Positions 1-11,033 of a DNA stretch of 64,000 bases are shown piece by piece. The position numbers and the translations under genes are program-made. Origin of the DNA: Prorocentrum cordatum (Eukaryota > Sar > Dinophyceae > Prorocentrales > Prorocentraceae); NCBI GenBank assembly GCA_963575745.1, contig CAUYUJ010000891.1, positions 1,053,665-1,117,664 on the forward strand, given 5' to 3'. Numbering within the stretch: position 1 is the first letter of the stretch; every line of letters begins with the position of its first letter. The notes under the pieces are model-generated. The model did no database searches. It was given only the letters and a program-made list of their open reading frames with translations, and had not been told where the DNA came from.

Positions 1-2059
1 GAAGCACCGGCCTTCGGGAAGTGGTCCAGGCCTCCAGGAACCCACGCATCAAAATAAAGGAGCGGTTGGATGTCTAGGTTCGGAGCAGGGTCTGACAGGA
101 AATGGCGCCGAGCGGATTCAGATGGCCCGAGCGGATTCAGATGGATATCGGTCTGCAGGGGGCCCTTCAGGGGGGCAAGAAGATGAGATGCCAGCACTCC
201 CTGGACCGCTCGAGGGGTCCGCCCGCGGCTGGCAGGAGACTCGCTGCCGGCCGCCCAGCCTTCGGTGAACATGGACCTGAGGAAGTTCATTCGCGCGGGA
301 TGGGCCAGGGATTCAAGCAGCGGCGAAGCATCTTGACGTGGCTACATGCCCACCAAAGAACGTTCTCATAACATTGGAGGGGTGCATGACATGTTGTGAC
401 AATATTTCTCGTTGTGACAATACTTTTTTTGATACATCGCTGTTCGTAGTTTACGCATTTTGCTATTGCTTTGAGAACGCTGTCCCAAGAACATTCCATG
501 GCCAGTAGGAATGCGAGGACGGTCGGTTACTGCTCAAATGGAGGGAAGGAGGGGCATCGAGACGCGAGGCTTCCGGACAGTATCGTAGGCTCTGGTCGCT
601 TTTGCAAGCTCGGAACGCTTTCCAGCGGCTGCGCTTCGTCGAAAGCGTTCCGGGGGTGCACGGATCGTTCTGAAAGACCGCCAGAAAGCCGAGCTATGGC
701 AAGAAAGCCAAGGAGCAACAATACGGGGTAAATAGGTTCAGGGGAGGATGCGCCGAGACCTGCAATCTCCGAGTCATCGACAAGCGAGGCTCGAGAGGCC
801 ACCCCGCCCGGCACCGTGCGGATTGGCTCTCGGGGGGTGTATGACAGATCCATCGACGATGTATCGCTGACTCCACTTCGGTGTTTCCGCTCCCCCCGAG
901 CCGCCCCCCCCCCCCCCTACCGTGTGCCCCCAGGGGGAGAAATCCAGACATCCGGCGCCTAGAGAACAGTGAGGCGGCCAGCATGTCGTCATTGCTGGCC
1001 TCCGGAGGCCCGCTGCGGGTCTCGGGGCTGCGAGCAGCCGATATTCTGGCTGAGGGCAACCGATGTTCGGGCGGAAGGATAAAAAAAGGGTTCAAGAGTG
1101 TCTGGGGTCTTCGGGGTGAAGAATCGGGTGTTGCTAGAAGTGCCCCTGGCCCAAGGTGCCCCCAGGATTTCCAGGGAGGCCCCCAAGGACTCCACAGCGC
1201 CCCGCAAGAGGCCCAGAGGACCCCAGGGGGCTCCAAGATCGAGCGAAAAGCTGGGGGCACCTTGAGCCAGGGGGCACCGGTAGCAACCCCCGAAAGAATG
1301 AAGGGGTCGAGAGGTCCAGGGGCCCCCGCATCGAAGCAAGTGGAGCGTTGACTATTCCGGGGATCGGCGATGAGAAAATGTCACGATACGATCCCATCTG
1401 TCTAGGCTGTCTTCCTGTCCCAGTGGCCGGGTACGGATAGCCGAGGGCCGCTGGAAACCCCAGGACTCCCATAATGCATCCTGAGCCAATCACAGAATCA
1501 AACTGTATTCATCTTTTGTGGGAGGGAGGGAGCACCGATTCCAAGCCTTCGAGCGTCGAGGTTCGAGGTCATTGGCCGTATCTCGCCTTATGTGAGCTTT
1601 CGGGGGTCTCTCGTCGAAACGGCTGGGTTCCCCTTCAAAGTTCTGGTGAAAACGAGCCCCTGGATTGTTCCAGGGAGACGCTTCGCGAGAAAATCACGAC
1701 GGAAGGTTTTTGACAATGTTCGGTTTCAGAGGAGGTCTTTTTCTGGGCCCGCACCTTAGAACCGTGTATCATGGAAATTGTACGTTTACACATGTGAAAG
1801 GGTGCGTTCTGTGGACGCTTGAAGGGGGGGGTCGAACCGGAGGGGGGGGGGGGAAGGAGGGGAAATTGCAAGGGGGAGGGAAGATTCGAACCAGCCAGCC
1901 CTTCCCCCCCCTGAACTGCAAGGGAAGTGGATCGAACCGCCGCCCCCCCCCCCTCCCTCCCCAGTGGCAACCGACGGCTGCGGCGAGCGCTGGCGCCGAC
2001 GCCCTCGGGCAGCGACGACGACGAAGATGACGAAGCCTTACTCGGAGGTTCGGCTGGAT
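1..2059. other. no supported gene; low-complexity flank
   Basis: No reading frame here resembles a protein I recognise. C- and G-runs occur near 900-916 and 1,825-1,960, and 1,140-1,290 carries degenerate CCCCAGG/CCAAGG text of the kind also seen at 39,235-39,360 and 44,870-45,000. I see nothing that supports a gene. Confidence 0.5.
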
Positions 2060-2395
2060 CTAGCTCTAGTCAGACACTATTAGAGTTGGATCGAGCCCGA
2101 GTAGGATTCATTCAGAGGTTGGCCCAGCTATAGTGGGATTGTGCAAGGCGAGCCTTGGTAGGATTTCTGTTGGAGCCGGATCCAGGCATGCTAGGACTGC
2201 ATCAGAGCTGGATAGAGCCGACTAGAATGCTAGTGAATTTGGTTCCAGCTATGTTCGGATTCTATGAGAGCTGGATCGAGCCTTCACGAAGTACAAGTAC
2301 GGCTGGACACAGCTAGAGTTGGATTCTATTGGTTTTGGACAGAGCCCGACTAGGATGCGGTTTAAGTTGGATCCAGCTACAGTATGCTAGTAGAT
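2060..2395. repeat. degenerate minisatellite (gctggatcgagcc-like)
   Basis: About 60-70 bp units share the words ttggatcgagcc, ctaggattc and gagctggat in varying states of decay. Spacing is irregular. There is no coding signal. Confidence 0.6.
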
Positions 2396-2660
2396 TTTGA
2401 CCGAGAACTAATAGGGTTCTATCAGGGGGGGGAGTGCCTCGGCGACCTTCGGCCACTAGGGCAAATTCCGCCTCGGACGCAGGATTTGCTGTGCGTTTGC
2501 CGTGGTGCCGGCTTCGTCTACTTGAGCACGTTCAGAACAAAGGGCGCGGCGACATCCACTTGTTCCCCCAAAAAACAGCTTGCCTCTGTAGGTGTCCTAA
2601 CGGATTCATATGGTTAGGTGAGCTGCGTCGCCGATTTCGGAGGGCCGCCCGGGTGCCCGG

Positions 2661-2996
2661 TAGCCTTATAGCTTTATAGCTCTATAGCCCTACAGCCCTA
2701 TAGTCTTATAGCCCTACAGCCATATAACCCTTATAGCCGTTTAGCCCAATAGCCCAACAGCCCTATAGTGCTATAGCCCTACAGCCCTAGTGCCCTATAG
2801 CCGTATAGCCCCATAGCCTTATAGCCCTATCGCCCTATAGGCCTATAGCTCAATCGCCCCATAGCCCTATAGCCCGTTAGTCCTATATCACTATAGCGCT
2901 ATATCCCTATAGCCCAAAATCCCAATCTGCCTATAGCCTTATAGACGTGTAGTCCTATTGTCACATAGCCCTATAGCCTCATAGCCCTATAGCCCT
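2661..2996. repeat. tatagccc satellite
   Basis: Dozens of near-tandem copies of tatagccc/tatagccct with point changes (tacagccc, tatagtct). The unit resembles the CCCTAAA strand of a plant-type telomere but differs in sequence. It runs without interruption for about 335 bp. Confidence 0.8.
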
Positions 2997-3035
2997 GAAA
3001 AATATTATGATTGGGGCTTATCTCAAGCATCATAC

Positions 3036-3064
3036 ATATATGCATATATACACACGTATATATC

Positions 3065-3108
<44 letters not shown>
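3036..3108. repeat. (TA)n microsatellite
   Basis: Nearly pure alternating TA/ATAC tract. It is followed at 3,109-3,586 by unremarkable GC-rich DNA containing a short duplicated phrase (gtagcccacgttgtcccgtc at about 3,291 and 3,333). Confidence 0.85.
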
Positions 3109-3109
<1 letters not shown>

Positions 3110-3586
3110 GAGGTTGGGGGGTGAGATCGCAGTGTAACGGAGTCCCCCCAACGGGAAATCGAGTTTCGAGTTCGTGCTCGTGCCGTGCGCGCGGGCGAGG
3201 CGAAGCTGCGTGGGCCAGCGAGAGGAATTCACTCTGCTGTCGCTAGGGGTCCGCCAACACAAATGTTTCCCCCCCCGGCCTTGTCAAGCGGTAGCCCACG
3301 TTGTCCCGTCGGTTGGCTGTCGGTTGCCCGCCGGTAGCCCACGTTGTCCCGTCGGTTGCCCGTCGGTGCACCCATCGTCGACTGGGACGTCGTGGGCTGA
3401 GTGCCGCGTCGCGCAGCGGCAAACCGAACGACACAAGTCGCCCAAGCGAAGGAACAAAAAAAATCCGCCACGTCATCCACACCATCATCGCCCATCAGCA
3501 CCACGTTCATCACAGTTGTCGTCATGAGCCCCCCCCCTCCCCCCACCCCCCCACAACCTCATTATCACCCGCAAGGTGGTCGTATA

Positions 3587-3635
3587 GATATATATACATA
3601 TATATATGTGTATATATGAATATATATATTTTATA

Positions 3636-3697
<62 letters not shown>

Positions 3698-3713
3698 TAT
3701 ATACATATGTATA

Positions 3714-3746
<33 letters not shown>

Positions 3747-3768
3747 ATATAATATATATATATATATC
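3587..3768. repeat. (TA)n microsatellite
   Basis: About 180 bp of TA/ATAT with interruptions. I see no gene between it and the coding-like stretch starting at 4,561. Confidence 0.85.
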
Positions 3769-4560
3769 CGTGCCGACGAGGCCCGAGACTCCAGGGCAGT
3801 GCCTTCGAATTTTCGCGGCGGTGCTGGAGGCTTTCCCGGGCTCCCCAGAGCGACGACGAGGTCGCCAGGAGGGCTCAGAGGCCCCCCGAACGTCTAACGC
3901 AATCCAATCGGATCTTTAATGCTGCCCCCCCAGTAAGGCCTCGGCTGGCAATCAACTCGTACCCCCCTCCTCGTCCTTCCCTCCACATCCTCATAACCAT
4001 CAGGGGTCCTCATCTCCCCCACGAGCATTTGCCGCATCAGCGGTGACTGCTGCGGGGGAATCAGCATTTCCCCAATATCGTCGGTGTCCCAATCCGTCCG
4101 TAGAACCACGCAAGCGCAAGTTTCCCATTAGTGGGGTGGGTATAACGACTTATCGCGGTTACCCTCATGATGGCCTCAGAGAGCCCAAGAGGTCCCTAAG
4201 ACGTTCCAAAAATGCTCCAAGAGGTGGAGAATCACAGCACTGGTGACCTTTCTGGGTAAAAAATAAATGCGGCGTCTCGGAGTGAGCGGCCGTTCGTTGG
4301 TGATACGTTTTCACATGGTACCGACTCTTTCCCCGCCTTCCTAGAGGGGCGGGGGGGGGGCGGCGAGGGATCTTTCTGATTTGGGGCGCCGTCTGAAATA
4401 ACGGAGGTCTGGGACATTTTCGAAATGGGGCTTGCGCGAAGGGGTTTTTATTTCCGCTTTGGGTAGCTGGCTCAAGCGCCCTGGCTCTCCAGCCGCACGC
4501 GGCCTTGCCCGCCCACCCGTGTTCCCCGCCTCTCCATCCTTCTTCTTTCGCGCGGACGCG

Positions 4561-5745
4561 ATGCCGATGCCTGCACCTGGTGAGGACATGACAGCCGCCG
4601 GCACCACCGATTACGACCAGGTTGACAACAACATCAAGCCACTGGAGCAGCGCCTCAACAAGCAGGTTCATAACCTCAAGGCCGTCGACCAGCAGTTCAA
4701 CACCTCCATCACGGATCTCCAGGTGCACTGCGCGGCAGGCCGCCAAGATTGGTTGGCCCTGCGCCGCATGTGCACCATGGGCGCGCTGGTGTACGACATG
4801 GACGTGAAGGCGCCGCACTTCATGGTGTCCCCGCGGGTCACGACTGCCACGCTGGACGCCCGCGCCATCGGCTTCGAGAGGACGATCTCAGAGACACTCC
4901 GGCAGGCCATGGTCGCCCCGTACGGGGAGGCACTATTGGACGCGCCATCCGTACGTGACCTACGCCGCCGCCACAGACTCTTCGAGACCTCCGCGAGCTT
5001 CCGTCACAAGGAGAAGCCCTCCCACATCGACCCCAAAGTCGAGGGCACCCTCCGCCACATCACGGCCGACTCCGACATGGAACCGAAGCTGCTCGCCCAG
5101 CCTGGGTGGGTAAGCGAGGGAATCGATGCCCCTTCCGGCCACCTTCTCTGGCCGATCCACCCACGGGTCCGCGGTCCGGTCCTCACTGTGATTCCTGTCG
5201 CGGCTTGGATCCAGGTCATGAAGATGAGGAGGGGATGGAAGTCGAGGAAAGACGAAGGTTGTCGAATCCTCTTCGACAGGCGTCTGCCAATGGAACCCCC
5301 CTACCCCACCGCGGTTACCACCACGTCATCGAGAACGCCCTCGGCCACGACCACACCCACGTCGTCTACGCCGACGCCCAGGAGCTCGGCTACCGACACG
5401 ACCAAGGCTTCGCCTTCTACCACGAGCGCGACCACGTCAACTACGACGACCACGTCGACTACGACGACCATGTCGCCTACGACGACCACGACAGCTACGA
5501 CGACCACGACAGCTACGAGGACGACCACGTCGACTCCTCTGGCCGCAATCACTTCGACAAGGTTCGCGTCGACTACGACGCTCGCGTCGACTCCGACGAC
5601 GACCACATCGACGCCCGCGGCCACGCCCAATACAAGGACCCGCTGGAGGAGACTGAGCGCGACGCCGGGCCAACCACGACGCCAGTGGAATCATGGATGT
5701 CAGTGCTGTCACCGTCTTCGAAGTCCACACCAAGATTGGCGCTAA
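4561..5745 (+). CDS. hypothetical protein, possibly frameshifted
   Basis: I do not recognise this protein. From the ATG (MPMPAPGEDMTAAG) it reads as a soluble, mixed-charge protein for about 220 codons to about 5,220, with high GC at third positions. After that this frame turns into Thr/Ser low complexity, while the +1-shifted frame gives an Asp/His/Tyr-rich text (HVIENALGHDHTHVVYADAQ, then YDDHV repeats). That suggests a frameshift or an unseen splice near 5,100-5,230. There is no signal peptide or membrane segment. The ATG was chosen because codon texture starts there; the frame is open for another 129 nt upstream. It may be the 5' part of a degraded mobile-element polyprotein that continues to 8,910. 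Confidence 0.4.
   Translation: MPMPAPGEDMTAAGTTDYDQVDNNIKPLEQRLNKQVHNLKAVDQQFNTSITDLQVHCAAGRQDWLALRRMCTMGALVYDMDVKAPHFMVSPRVTTATLDARAIGFERTISETLRQAMVAPYGEALLDAPSVRDLRRRHRLFETSASFRHKEKPSHIDPKVEGTLRHITADSDMEPKLLAQPGWVSEGIDAPSGHLLWPIHPRVRGPVLTVIPVAAWIQVMKMRRGWKSRKDEGCRILFDRRLPMEPPYPTAVTTTSSRTPSATTTPTSSTPTPRSSATDTTKASPSTTSATTSTTTTTSTTTTMSPTTTTTATTTTTATRTTTSTPLAAITSTRFASTTTLASTPTTTTSTPAATPNTRTRWRRLSATPGQPRRQWNHGCQCCHRLRSPHQDWR
5400..5640 (+). repeat. tacgacgaccacg coding minisatellite
   Basis: Tandem 12-15 bp units (tacgacgaccacgtc, tacgacgaccacgac) that read Y-D-D-H-V/D in one frame and T-T-T-S in another. All three forward frames stay open because the units are multiples of three. Confidence 0.6.
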
Positions 5746-6036
5746 CCCCAACGCCAGCGACAACACCTACGCCAGCACCCACGACACCCTCGGCGCCAGC
5801 ACCAACATCGGCACCCACGCCATCACTGACGCCGGCACCGCCGCGATGGGCGCCGAGCCCGGCAAGGACCGCAACAAGGGCAGCCAGAGGGACAACCAGG
5901 GCCTCGACCCAGGCTCCAATGGAGAGCGGGGGCGGCCTTTTGCGACGCGACTCCGCACTCCACCTGACCCTCCGACGGGAGGAACCCACGACGCCACCAA
6001 CACTCCGATGGAGATCGAAGCGATCTGCTGAGTCGC

Positions 6037-6781
6037 ATGGCTTGTGCAGTGGGCGGCCGGCTACTGTTCGCTTGCTGTGTTACATCGAAGTCCGTGTTTT
6101 TGAGCCTGATTGCGCGCGGCATCGACGACCTGCTGCAAAGCTCCAAGTGCACGGCCTGCGGAGGACACCCCTTCGCACATTTCGCACCAGTCTGCACCCC
6201 ATGCACACACGCTCGACACTCTGGTCTTCGAGCATACTGGGATGACGTGTATCCCCGCCTACGCGCCCTCCTCGCCGCAGAAAAAGGTGACCCAATCGCA
6301 CATCGGTCCCACGAGGGAGGAGGGGGTTCAGTGCGTGAACCGCATGCGGTCGGGCATCCGTCAACCAGCCACCCTGACCCGGGAAAGCACCATCTGCTGC
6401 CCCAAGGAGTGGCTCACCCTGATCCTTCGCAGCTCCGCGTCTGCGCGGCAGGTGCCTGCTTGGGTCGACGAGCAGCGCCCCGACGGCGCTCACGACGGCA
6501 TCTGCTCCGACGGCTCTGCCAGCGGCTTCCGCAACAGCAGCTTCACCAGCATCGCAGAACGGACCGACCAGCCCAACCCAGTAGCCCTGACTCCCGCGGA
6601 CCTTGACGCGAACCTTGTGCACAACGACGGTGACGGATCCGCCGACGTCGACGAGGGCTTGCTCGACCTCCCGAACCACGACGGTCAGGTTGTCGACCAC
6701 GACGGCCACTGCGACCACGGCGACCACGAAGACGCACCCGACCACCACCACATCGACGCTGCAACCTCCGGCCCTGCAGGC
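6037..6781 (+). pseudogene. degenerate multi-frame coding remnant with Cys pairs
   Basis: Protein-like text moves between frames: one frame gives SSKCTACGGHPFAHF then PVCTPC (two C-x2-C pairs, possibly a zinc ribbon) and YWDDVYPRLRALLAAEKGDP, and another gives a Cys-poor text leading into the ubiquitin-like domain at 6,782. I cannot assign a family. The frame switching points to a decayed gene or undetected short introns. It sits directly upstream of, and probably belonged with, the ubiquitin-like segment. Confidence 0.35.
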
Positions 6782-7373
6782 GTGCAGGTCTTCGTGAAGA
6801 CCTTCACGGGGGAAGACGATGAAGGTCGACGTGGCGGCCGCCGACAGGATCAACGGAGTGAAGACGACGATCCAGGAGAAGGAAGAGATCCCTCCTGCTC
6901 AGCAGTGCCTGGCCTGCGCTGGCAAAAAATTGGATGACAGCCACACCCTCTCGGCGTACAACATCCAGACCGTCGGGGAGGCGGGCGGCCATTAGCGTCG
7001 CGGGAGCACCTGTCTACAAATACCTCCTGGCCGTGGCTCGCTGGCCTCGCTCCACTTTGTGCCCTGGCGCAACGAGCATTCGGCATTCCACGGCAGCTGC
7101 CGTTCGGGCTAACCATCCGGACTGTCAGCCTAATTAGTTGCATTTGGGTCCAGGTCGACCCCCCGACATTTCAGGGCCAAAGTGTCGATCGGCACCTGCC
7201 CCCGGTTGTTCAGGGCCACAGTCAGGCTGCGGTGGGCCCCGGTGCCTGCATGCGGTTCGCAGTCGCTGTCCATAAGAGGCAGCCGCCGACGCTCGGTAAC
7301 GGGCTTTCAAGGCAACGTATACAACATCCAGAAACACTCCACTCTGCACTCGGTACTGCGCCTGCGGGGTGGT
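6782..7373 (+). pseudogene. ubiquitin-like domain, split and frameshifted
   Basis: The translation begins VQVFVKTFTG, close to the ubiquitin start, and continues through a residue pattern matching ubiquitin (IQEKEEIPPAQQ, then GKKLDDSHTLSAYNIQ). After a 363-bp interruption it resumes as KHSTLHSVLRLRGG, ending at 7,373 with the di-glycine tail followed by more protein (GPIILCTGRHSC). Ubiquitin is 76 residues and both halves together account for it. One extra G in the G-run at 6,808-6,812 shifts the frame. Several conserved positions differ: V for the initiator M, and C-L-A-C where ubiquitin has RLIFA. It reads as an internal ubiquitin-like domain of a larger polyprotein rather than a free ubiquitin gene, and is now probably non-functional. 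Confidence 0.7.
6969..7331. mobile_element. 363-bp intron-like insert with 12-bp direct repeats
   Basis: The 12-mer tacaacatccag occurs at 6,957-6,968 and again at 7,320-7,331, and the ubiquitin text continues exactly across the two copies (YNIQ to KHSTLH). The insert has an in-frame TAG early on. Removing one repeat copy plus the interior restores the reading frame, as expected for an introner-type insertion spliced inside its target-site duplication. The acceptor side ends in CAG; the donor side is AC, not GT. I see no clear terminal inverted repeats. Confidence 0.6.
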
Positions 7374-8908
7374 GGCCCGATCATCCTGTGCACTGGGCGA
7401 CACTCCTGCCAACACAGCGCGTGCCCACTCTTCGGGGCCCTGGCTCCAGGCGCGGGCAGATGCCCATCCTGTCATATGGACCGGCAGCTGCAGACTCCGG
7501 TAAGGCCACCACCGGGACATGATGAAGGCGCTGGGCCAGCAGCATCTGCGTCTATTGCAGCCCCTCCTGGGCTCCCCAGCCCTCCACCGCAGCACCCGCC
7601 AATTCACCGACCCACCGACGCCACCAATACGCAACAGGAGGCCTCGACCAGAGATGGGGCGATGGAAGAACTAATCGCAGAACTGATCAACCAAGAGATC
7701 TTGGTCCACGAAGACTATACCAACGCCGTCACAAATAGACGTGGGCACCCCGACAACCGTCCCCCGATCACAATGGAAGCCCTCCGCACATGGCCATCTT
7801 TGATCTCCGCTCTCCACTCCCTCGCCTACAATCCCGCTGCAACGGACCCATGGGCACTGGTTGGCATTCCGAAGTTCGAAGGCCCACCCCCCACGACAGA
7901 AGTAATCTTACGACGGGTGAGCCCCGCGCACACCCTCACTTCGGTCTGGCAGCACCTTGGGCGCCGCCTCCAGGAATCGACAGAGACGAAGCACTTCTTG
8001 GACCATGCATTGCCGATCTTCCCCACATACTCCGGGAGAAACGTAAATGGACGACCGCCCAGAGCCCACGCTGGCTCGAAGTCGGCACCCCTCTACTCCA
8101 ATATCTACACGTCCGGGCAATGGCTGCGAAACGTTTCACCACTCTTCTCCTCCACATGTCTAACCTCCAGGAGACACATTTTGCACGTTTCCTCTTGACA
8201 TTCACACCTCTCGCTGGCCGACAGCGGTACGAGGCGCTGACCAAAAGCGATGCGACCATTCGCACCGCCTTGCAGCAGATATGCGGCCAGGAGCTCTACA
8301 TGTGGGCGTCGCTGGACGCCACGGCCACGACACGACTCGCACGCGGCTTCAAGGCCTTTGCGTCCACGGCGACCTCCACATCGACCTTGCACCTGCTCGT
8401 CCCGCACGACGTCTTCCCGGGATTGCACTCTTCCAGCAGAGGTCCTGCACCTCTCCCATGGAAATTCATATTGTCACGGGTTGAGCTTCTCCGCCAGCCC
8501 GTCAGATTTGTATTTCTTGGCCAATCTTGCCCAATCCACACATCAAGCCCATCGCGATGCTCACTCTTTCAACATGCAGCACCACCTTACCACTGGCTAC
8601 GATCAACTGGCGGCCCTCCCTGCTGGAGGAACGTTCTGGCCCGGCAATCACCGTGGACTTCTACGGCGCGGCAATCATCATTGCCACCAACCCCCACACT
8701 GGCACAACCACTACCACAACCACGACCACCAACGCCACGTCTCCGACCGTGCGACGGCGTGGCCCTGACTCCGACTGTCGCCAGAGGCTCCGATTCACGC
8801 TTGCCGCTTCGGCGGCCGACGCTGGATACGTTATCAACTCCGGGCCCACTTCGGAAGATGATGTGGCTCCGACCCCGCCTCCGACTTCAGCGCCAAGTCC
8901 AGCGTTGA
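7374..8908 (+). CDS. unclassified ORF downstream of ubiquitin-like domain
   Basis: The ubiquitin frame continues past RLRGG with a Cys/His-rich stretch (C-x5-C...C-x2-C over about 30 residues, possibly zinc-binding), a Pro-rich linker, then AMEELIAELINQEILVHEDY and further ordered-looking sequence to about 7,920. From about 7,960 the protein-like text moves to another frame (KWTTAQSPRWLEVGTPLLQY, TTLLLHMSNLQETHFARFLL, LHLLVPHDVFPG) and fades near 8,500. I recognise no family. The frame change indicates decay or an unseen intron. It may be part of a retroelement polyprotein that included the ubiquitin-like domain. Confidence 0.4.
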
Positions 8909-10146
8909 CTCCGTCTCCGACTCGTGGTCGAGATCCATCTTTGGTTCCAGAATTCAGCGCAAGATCTTGATGTGGGACGTTGCGCAGCTGGGTAACTGGA
9001 CATACCGGTGCCTCGGTGCCCGTTTCCAGGCGCCCTTCGACCTCCTCTCAACCCAGGGACGGCTACCAGCGCCCGTGCTACACCTACCTGTGCCACTCCT
9101 GTTCCACTGCTGGTGAGCCAGCGCGCCGCTTTTGCCCTCCTCTGCCTCTTCTCTGCTCGGCGTGTTCCGCCTTTCTTGCTTCGCCCTTCGGGCTCCGCTA
9201 GTCTTGGATCGTCCTCTGGGCTCCGCTAGCTAGTTTTGGCGGCTCGGGTCACCTTTCGATGCGGCCGTGCCCTCCTGCGTGGCAGGCGACCCGCGCGTCT
9301 CAATACCACTTCAGTGTTTCACTTGGCCAGCAATTCCTCGGCCGCCCGTCCCCCCTCCTGCCTCCTCCCTGCCGCCTGCTTCCCTCTCCCTGCTGTTGCA
9401 ACTGCTGTCCACGCGTTTGCGCTGTCCTTGTTCACTTTCGAACTGAACAAATAGCAACTTTGCATCCGAAGCATCGCGGTCATCATTCGAGAACGCGGGG
9501 GCTCTGTGCCGCGCTCGAGATGCAGCGATTACAGTGGGTTGTTTTTGCGTCAGTTGTCTGCTCGCCCGCGCAGCGCAAGCGATGCTTGAGACTCGAAGAG
9601 GAACCATGGGTCGAACTGAAACTGCGCCCCCCCCAAAAAAAACCGCCTTGAGTAGCTATCCTGGCGAGGTGGCCGCCGCGGGCTTGCTGGGGCCACTCTG
9701 TTGCCACATGAGGCTTCCCTCTGCGACTGGGTCACGATCTGGACTGACTGGGGGATTTAGGCCATGTTGGGCTGTATTGGGTACCCATCGGTCGTTGAAA
9801 GTAGGTATTTTTGGAATTCCAGTTCCCAACCTACTATAGCCGCCTTCCTACTTCAAGAGTCGAGTGGTTTTCCCTCTCCCCTTCTCTTCAGGAGGCGGGC
9901 GGAAACCCAATCTACTTCCAACGCCTTCCTACTTCATGGTTATACCTACTTCTTGCGACCGATGGGTACCCCCCTTGAGGATGTGATTGGGCTCCTGAGG
10001 GCCATTTTTCGGAGCTGTGCCGAGGCACGCGCGGGAGCGACATACGGAGACCCGTGGAGCGGGCTCGGGCGATGCGTGGTCGTCGCCCTCGGCACCATCG
10101 GCATCATCATCGCCAGCGTCATCAGTGCCACCGTCACGGGGCTCGT
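8909..10146. other. no supported gene
   Basis: Ser/Pro-rich open frames only. Short direct repeats occur at 9,180-9,235 (cgggctccgctag) and 9,835-9,960 (cttcctacttca). Nothing I can call a gene. Confidence 0.45.
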
Positions 10147-10345
10147 TTCGAATCCTCCGATTCGATTCGATGCGACTCCGATGGATTCCGAGTCCGATTC
10201 GATTCGATTTCGGATTCCGATCTGGGCTCCGATTTCTTATTGGACGCATACTAGCCTGCCGATTTCCGCCGATTCGACTTTTCCCGACTCGGCTGCCGAT
10301 TTCTGCCGATCCGACTTATTTCGATCGCCGATCCGACTTATCGAT
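10147..10345. repeat. gattccgattcgattc repeat
   Basis: Imperfect reiteration of gattc/gattcc/cgattcga over about 200 bp, giving all-frame open text. I see no gene between here and the minus-strand retrotransposon remnant at 11,034. Confidence 0.7.
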
Positions 10346-11033
10346 TCGATTCTGGGCTCCCCTGCCGTCATCACCATGATCTTCATCACCACCACTACCG
10401 TCGTCGTAATCATCCCCACCGATGTCAACAGTGGTATCGTTGGCATCGCGGTTGGCGTCGTCCTCGTCGTCCACGCCACCACCGTGATCATCATCCGCAG
10501 CACTCGTGCGCCCGACTTGTGGATGCGCACACCAGGTTGCAGGTGGGTGGGGCGTTTGTTTGTATGACCCTTGCAGGTAATCACGCGCGGATGCTCGCAA
10601 AGTGAATTGCACAGCATAGGTTTCGCTACATAAGGTGTACTACAGAATTTGCACTACGCAGAGTGCACCGCATATGTCGAAGCACATGTGTGGCATCGCG
10701 GAGACTGCACCCAATAGGTTGGGCCACATAGTGCACATCGAACCGAGCGACCTTTGATTCGCACAGTGTTTGGTCCCGACTTGTGTTCAGAAAAATTGTT
10801 GACATGAAGAGTGCGGGGGCCCGCTGGTTGTTGCACACTCACGCGCTCACGCGCCATACGCCGTCCAGCGCGTGGGCAAGAGAACAAGCGTAAGCAATGG
10901 TAAGCATGAAAGCGGTGAGACTCTGCGTTGGCTGATCAGGGCAGGTGGGGGCTCAGAGGAATGAGGAGGACGAGGAGGAGGACGAAAAGGGAAGGAGAGA
11001 GGGACATAAAACAGACAAACGCATGCATTGCAA

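Noticed and set aside
9046-9229. Short open frames near cgggctccgctag repeats as a small gene
   Set aside because: No start context, conservation or domain; the direct repeats explain the open frames.
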